DNA from: CAYLZN01 sp964387935
GTDB taxonomy: Bacteria; Acidobacteriota; Vicinamibacteria; Vicinamibacterales; JAFNAJ01
Assembly: GCA_964387935.1 (NCBI GenBank)
Contig: CAYLZN010000207.1
Coordinates: forward strand, 1-10,641
Reading direction: 5' to 3'
DNA length: 10,641 bases
This document shows, in pieces, positions 6,832-10,641 of this stretch. A model generated the notes under the pieces. The model did no database searches. It worked only from the letters and a program-made list of their open reading frames with translations, and was not told the DNA's origin. Made by a program: the position numbers and the translations under genes. How positions within the stretch are numbered: the stretch's first letter is position 1; each line of letters starts with the position of its first letter.

Positions 6832-7913
6832 CGCAGCTTCAACGTGGTCAGACTGAACAGCGCGAACACGATGGCCACGATGAGGAACCTCGTGATGACC
6901 TTCGGCTCGCTCCAGCCGCTCAGCTCGAAATGGTGATGGAGCGGGGCCATTTTGAACACGCGCCGCCCCGTCAGCTTGAACGAGGCCACCTGGACGATCA
7001 CCGAGAGCGCCTCGATGACGAACAACCCTCCGACCACGATCAGGAGCAGTTCCTGCTTGATGAGGATGGCCACGGTGCCCAGCGCGCCGCCGAGGGCCAG
7101 CGAGCCGACATCGCCCATGAAGATCTCGGCCGGATAGCTGTTGTACCAAAGGAATCCGAGGCTGGCGCCGACCAGCGCGCCGCAGAAGACGGTCAGCTCC
7201 CCTGCAGGCGGGAACCGGACGAGCAGCAGGTACTCCGCGAGCACGCGGTGCCCGGTGAGGTACGCGAGAGCGGTGAACGCCGCTGCCGCGACGGCGAAGG
7301 CGCTGATCGCCAGGCCGTCGAGCCCGTCGGTGAGGTTCACCGCGTTGGATGCCCCCACCAGGACGATCACTGCGAAGGGCACGTACCACCAGCCCAGGTC
7401 CGGGATCAGCCCCTTGAAGAACGGGAAGATGAGCCGCGTGTTGTACAGGTCGTGTCGCGCCAGCCAGATCAGGCACAGCCCGAGCGCGACCGCGACGAGC
7501 ACCTGCCCGCCAAGCTTGTACCGGGGGATCAGCCCGTGATGCGAGTGCCGGACGATCTTGAGGTAGTCGTCGAGGAACCCCACGAGGCCGAAGAGCAGCG
7601 TGGTGACCATCGCAATCCACACGTACGGGTTGGTCAGGTCGGCCCACAACAGCGTGGGGATCAAAGCCGCCGCCAGGATGAGCAGACCGCCCATGGTCGG
7701 GGTGCCCGCCTTCGCGCGATGGCTCGCTGGCCCCTCATGGCGGATCACCTGGCCCACCTGGAACTCGCGCAGCTTGCCAATCAGCCAGGGCCCGAGCAGC
7801 AGGCTGATGACGAGCGCGGTCAGGCTCGCCGCGGCGGTGCGGAACGTGATGTAGCGCGTCACGTTCAGCAGCGAGAAGTACTCGTGCAGCGGATAGAGGA
7901 GGTGGTACAGCAT
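6828..7913 (-). CDS. mraY: Phospho-N-acetylmuramoyl-pentapeptide-transferase MraY
   Basis: MraY is a polytopic inner-membrane enzyme that transfers phospho-MurNAc-pentapeptide from its UDP carrier to undecaprenyl phosphate, forming lipid I. The 361-residue product has the family's usual length and about ten hydrophobic segments. Signatures seen are HRAKAGTPTMGGLLIL at 65-80, the Mg-binding pair DD at 115-116 in GFLDDYLKI, NAVNLTDGLDGLA at 190-202, MGDVGSLALGG at 266-276, and the loop PLHHHFELSGW at 324-334 with its three histidines. The open frame extends 84 more codons upstream, but that stretch is Arg/Gly-rich antisense-like sequence inside murF. ATG at 7913-7911 fits the family N-terminus, has GGAGG 7 bases upstream, and shares one base with the murF stop (TGATG). 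Its own stop overlaps murD as ATGA. All catalytic residues are present. Confidence 0.98.
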   Translation of the reverse strand: MLYHLLYPLHEYFSLLNVTRYITFRTAAASLTALVISLLLGPWLIGKLREFQVGQVIRHEGPASHRAKAGTPTMGGLLILAAALIPTLLWADLTNPYVWIAMVTTLLFGLVGFLDDYLKIVRHSHHGLIPRYKLGGQVLVAVALGLCLIWLARHDLYNTRLIFPFFKGLIPDLGWWYVPFAVIVLVGASNAVNLTDGLDGLAISAFAVAAAAFTALAYLTGHRVLAEYLLLVRFPPAGELTVFCGALVGASLGFLWYNSYPAEIFMGDVGSLALGGALGTVAILIKQELLLIVVGGLFVIEALSVIVQVASFKLTGRRVFKMAPLHHHFELSGWSEPKVITRFLIVAIVFALFSLTTLKLR

Positions 7914-9322
7914 CAGGCCCCCTCCGCCTCGAGGCGCTCCACGACGCGCTCGAGACCAATGCCCCTCGAGCCCTTGACGAGCACGAGATCCCAGTCCCCC
8001 ACCCAGGATCCGATGCGATCGGCGGCGACGGCGCTCGACTCCGCGTGGATCACCGCGTCGGCGGGCAATCCGGCCTCGCGGGCCGCCTCGCCGAGGGCAC
8101 GGGCCGGGATGCCACCTACCGTGAGGACGCGCGATACGCCGGCGGCCACTGCGGCGTGCCCGCACTCGCGGTGCAGGCGCTCGGACTGTTCGCCGAGTTC
8201 GAGCATCTCCCCGAGCACGGCGATCTTCCGCCCCCGGACGGCCGTCGCGCCCACCACCTCCAGCGTGCGCAGCAGGGCCCCGGGGCTGGAGTTGTAGCAG
8301 TCGTCGAGCACGCGCACGCCCCGGGCGAGCCTCACGACCTGCCCCCGGTGGCTGCCCGCATTAACGTGTGCCACCAGCGACGGGATGGCCTGAGGGTCCA
8401 CACCGAACTCCAGCGCCACGGCAATCGCCGCCAGGACATTTGCCAGGTGCCCGCGCCCGGGCAGGTGCAGCGTCAGGTCCAGGGTGCCGGCCGCGGTGCG
8501 CACCGAGACATCCTGGCCGTCGATGCCCCGGTCGCGGATGGGCTCCGCGCGGACAGCAGCCGGCGCCTCGAGGCCGAACGTGATCGTGCGTCCCGGGAAC
8601 GCCGGCACGCGGGCCATCACGCGCGGGTCATCCGCATTGGCCACGAACACCGTCTTCGGGGTGGCGCCTTCCAGGATCTCCGCCTTCGCGCTGGCGATGG
8701 CGTCCATCGTGCCGAAGTGCGCGAGGTGCGCCGTGCCCACGTTGGTCCACAGGCGGACATCGGGCTCGGCGATCGCGACCAGCCGCGAGATCTCACCCGC
8801 GTGGTTCATGCCGAGTTCGACGACTGCCACCTCGGCACCGGCCTGCAGCTCGAGCAGCGACAACGGGAGTCCGATGTGGTTGTTCAGGTTGCCGCGGTTC
8901 CGCAGCGTCTGGAACCTCGAGGCCAGCAGCGTCGCGGTCACTTCCTTCGTGGTCGTCTTGCCTGCGCTGCCCGTGATCGCCACCACGCGCGCGCCCGACA
9001 CCTTGCGCACGTGATGCGCGAGGGCCTGGAGCGCCTGGAGCGTGTCCGGCACCAGGATCGCCACCGCCCCGGCCTCGGCGGCCGCCCCGACGCAGTCGGC
9101 CTCGTGGACGACGACGGCGACGGCGCCCCCGTTGATGGCCTTGCGCACGAAGGCGTGCCCGTTGAAGGAGGGCCCGACCAGCGCCAGGAATGCGTCGCCT
9201 TCGCGCAACGCCCGCGTGTCGGTGGAGAACCGAGGCAGGGCGCGCTGCGGGTCACCGCTGGCCACGGTGCCGCCGCAGGCCGCAGCGGCCGCAGCAGCCG
9301 TCAGGGGAAACGGCCGCGTCAT
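7913..9322 (-). CDS. murF: UDP-MurNAc-tripeptide--D-alanyl-D-alanine ligase MurF
   Basis: MurF adds the D-Ala-D-Ala dipeptide to UDP-MurNAc-tripeptide, completing the cytoplasmic pentapeptide precursor. The 469-residue product shows the substrate-binding stretch FSTDTRALREGDAFLAL at 32-48 and the P-loop GSAGKTTT at 118-125. It continues with LNNHIGLPLSLL at 146-157, ELGMNHAGEI at 169-178, TNVGTAHLAHFG at 193-204 with the lysine of SAKAEIL at 211-217, DDCYNSSPGA at 340-349, LGEMLELGE at 370-378 and VKGSRGIGLERVVE at 449-462. The usual HNxxN is read here as GHLAN (291-295), a mild departure. ATG at 9322-9320 overlaps the murE stop as ATGA, with GGAGG 7 bases upstream (9334-9330). The stop shares a base with the mraY start. 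The product is complete and ordinary in length. Confidence 0.97.
   Translation of the reverse strand: MTRPFPLTAAAAAAACGGTVASGDPQRALPRFSTDTRALREGDAFLALVGPSFNGHAFVRKAINGGAVAVVVHEADCVGAAAEAGAVAILVPDTLQALQALAHHVRKVSGARVVAITGSAGKTTTKEVTATLLASRFQTLRNRGNLNNHIGLPLSLLELQAGAEVAVVELGMNHAGEISRLVAIAEPDVRLWTNVGTAHLAHFGTMDAIASAKAEILEGATPKTVFVANADDPRVMARVPAFPGRTITFGLEAPAAVRAEPIRDRGIDGQDVSVRTAAGTLDLTLHLPGRGHLANVLAAIAVALEFGVDPQAIPSLVAHVNAGSHRGQVVRLARGVRVLDDCYNSSPGALLRTLEVVGATAVRGRKIAVLGEMLELGEQSERLHRECGHAAVAAGVSRVLTVGGIPARALGEAAREAGLPADAVIHAESSAVAADRIGSWVGDWDLVLVKGSRGIGLERVVERLEAEGA
7921..7925 (-). promoter_or_regulatory. Ribosome binding site deciding the mraY start
   Basis: GGAGG at 7925-7921 on the minus strand, 7 bases before ATG at 7913, lies within the last codons of murF. 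It fixes the mraY start although the reading frame stays open for 84 codons upstream. Confidence 0.65.
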
Positions 9323-10641
9323 CGACCTGCCTCCCCGGGAACACGCGCGCCACGACGGTCCCGCCGCTCGAGCAGGGCCTCGCCGGCAACCTCGACGTCG
9401 TCGAACGGGTGGCTGCGCCCGGCGATCTCCTGGTATTTCTCGTGTCCCTTGCCTGCGACCACCACCAGGTCACCGGGAGCGGCCTGGCGAATGGCCTCGT
9501 GCACGGCCGCCCGTCGATCGATCGTGGCCTGCCAGGGCGTGGTCCGGATCGGTGCGACCGCCTGGCCGTTCCGGCGCAACGGGCGCTCGGGCGGCACGAG
9601 ACCCCGCTTGATCTCGTCGATGATCGACGCCGGGTCCTCGGAGCGCGGGTTGTCCGAGGTCAGGATCACGAGATCGCTCAGGCGGCTGGCCACGGCCCCC
9701 ATGAGCGGGCGTTTCGTGCGGTCCCGATCCCCTCCGCACCCGAACACCGTGATCACCCGGCCCTGGGAGAGCGGGCGCACGGTCTCGAGCAGGTTCCTCA
9801 GCGCATCGTCGGTGTGCGCGTAGTCCACGATGACGGTGATGTCGTCGTCCGGTGCTGACACGCGCTGCAGTCGCCCCGGCACCTGGTCCATCGCCCGCGC
9901 CCCGTCGGCGATCGCCTCGGGCGCGACGTCCAGGTGCAGCGCCAGGGCCGCCGCCGCGAGCAGGTTGTACGCGTTCGGCCGTCCGAGGAGGGGGGACTCC
10001 AGATGCAACAGCCCGCGCGGCGTCTGCAGGTCGCAGCGCAGTCCGTCCAGCGACAGCGTGCAGCGGAGCGGCCGTACGTCGGCATCGCGGTCGAGCGCAT
10101 AGGTGGATGCGTGCGGGAACTCCGTCGCGAGCCGGGCGCCGTACGCGTCGTCGACGTTGATCACCGCCGGTGCATCGGGGGGAAGCATCTCGAACAGCCG
10201 TCGCTTCGCGGCGAAGTAGTCCTCCATGCCCTCATGGAAGTCGAGGTGATCCCGGCTCAGGTTGGTGAAGATCGCCCCAGAGAACCGGACGAAGTCCACG
10301 CGCCGCAGGACGAGCGCGTGCGACGACACCTCCATGACGCAGGCCCTGCACTCCGCATCGACCATCTCGCGGAGGACCCGCTGCAGATCCGAGGCTTCCG
10401 GCGTCGTGCGCGCGGCGCTGTCCTCGCGGGATCCGACGCGGTAGCCGACAGTGCCGATCCGTCCCGGGCGCAGGCCGGCCTTGTCGAGGATGTCGCTCAG
10501 CAGGTACGTCGTCGTGGTCTTGCCGTTGGTGCCGGTCACGCCGATCGTCATCAGCTCCGCGCTCGGATGCCGGAAGAGCGAGGCGGCCAGAGCCGCGAGC
10601 GCGCGGCGCGCGTTCGGCGCCGTCACCCAGCACCCGGCCAG
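9319..10641 (-). CDS. murE: UDP-MurNAc-L-Ala-D-Glu--meso-diaminopimelate ligase MurE (5' end beyond window)
   Basis: MurE adds the third residue of the stem peptide using ATP. The visible 440 residues lack an N-terminal piece, probably 75 to 90 residues, since the frame is open to the window edge. A GTG at 10626 is internal rather than a start, because GTNGKTTTT comes only about 30 residues later. In fragment numbering, the P-loop is at 37-45, EVSSHAL at 104-110, NLSRDHLDFH at 127-136 and AAKRRLF at 144-150, with the lysine that is carbamylated in Mur ligases. RPNAYNLLAA is at 221-230, VDYAHTDDAL at 272-281 (HTPDAL is more usual), GCGGDRDRTKRPLMG at 301-315, DNPR at 330-333 and GKGHE at 397-401. 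DNPR is the known signature for meso-diaminopimelate rather than lysine. The stop overlaps murF (ATGA). ftsI and ftsL probably lie upstream, outside the window. Confidence 0.97.
   Translation of the reverse strand: MAGCWVTAPNARRALAALAASLFRHPSAELMTIGVTGTNGKTTTTYLLSDILDKAGLRPGRIGTVGYRVGSREDSAARTTPEASDLQRVLREMVDAECRACVMEVSSHALVLRRVDFVRFSGAIFTNLSRDHLDFHEGMEDYFAAKRRLFEMLPPDAPAVINVDDAYGARLATEFPHASTYALDRDADVRPLRCTLSLDGLRCDLQTPRGLLHLESPLLGRPNAYNLLAAAALALHLDVAPEAIADGARAMDQVPGRLQRVSAPDDDITVIVDYAHTDDALRNLLETVRPLSQGRVITVFGCGGDRDRTKRPLMGAVASRLSDLVILTSDNPRSEDPASIIDEIKRGLVPPERPLRRNGQAVAPIRTTPWQATIDRRAAVHEAIRQAAPGDLVVVAGKGHEKYQEIAGRSHPFDDVEVAGEALLERRDRRGARVPGEAGR

Noticed and set aside
5416..7647. A 743-residue fused MraY-MurD protein in the murD frame
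   Set aside because: The upstream part of the frame is an out-of-frame reading of mraY. The murD ATG overlaps the mraY stop as ATGA and gives normal length.
6828..8165. An 84-residue N-terminal extension of MraY
   Set aside because: The extension lies inside murF, is Arg/Gly-rich with no hydrophobic segment, and the ATG at 7913 has a good ribosome site and gives the standard family length and N-terminus.
5401..9823. Long plus-strand open frames opposite murD, mraY, murF and murE (5401-6330, 6930-8297, 8045-9823)
   Set aside because: The sense-strand proteins are full length with all family motifs. The plus-strand translations show no domain or plausible ribosome site context.

Overview
The window is a single conserved locus: the middle of a division and cell-wall (dcw) cluster, read entirely on the minus strand. 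In transcription order (high to low coordinates) it holds murE (5' end cut by the window edge), murF, mraY, murD, ftsW, murG, murC, ftsQ and ftsA (3' end cut by the window edge). The DNA is very GC-rich. The MurE motif DNPR points to meso-diaminopimelate peptidoglycan, and FtsQ plus FtsA points to a didermal-type divisome. My guess is a high-GC Gram-negative lineage such as Acidobacteriota (Vicinamibacteria-like), with Myxococcota-like groups as alternatives. This is inference from gene order and composition, not from a marker gene.

Layout. Block 1 (10641 to 5416) is murE-murF-mraY-murD. Each start overlaps the previous stop by 1 to 4 bases (ATGA, TGATG, ATGA), so translation is probably coupled. 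Next come 195 non-coding bases (5221-5415), the only real gap in the window. It holds a 135-base inverted-repeat element whose outer arm includes the murD stop codon. Block 2 (5220 to 1) is ftsW, 12 bases, murG, 2 bases, murC, a 4-base overlap, ftsQ, 48 bases, ftsA. ftsW has its own good ribosome binding site. No gene was found on the plus strand; the long plus-strand open frames are antisense shadows of GC-rich coding DNA.

How the genes work together. MurC, MurD, MurE and MurF are the four ATP-dependent ligases that build UDP-MurNAc-pentapeptide in the cytoplasm. MraY moves the phospho-MurNAc-pentapeptide onto undecaprenyl phosphate to give lipid I, and MurG adds GlcNAc to give lipid II. FtsW polymerises lipid II at the septum. 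FtsQ and FtsA belong to the divisome that positions this synthesis around FtsZ. murB and ddl, which sit between murC and ftsQ in many clusters, are absent from that slot.

No new multi-gene system is visible. The two points most worth a second look are the structured inverted-repeat element between murD and ftsW, and a MurD whose ATP-site motifs depart from the textbook consensus at three places while the rest of the enzyme looks intact.
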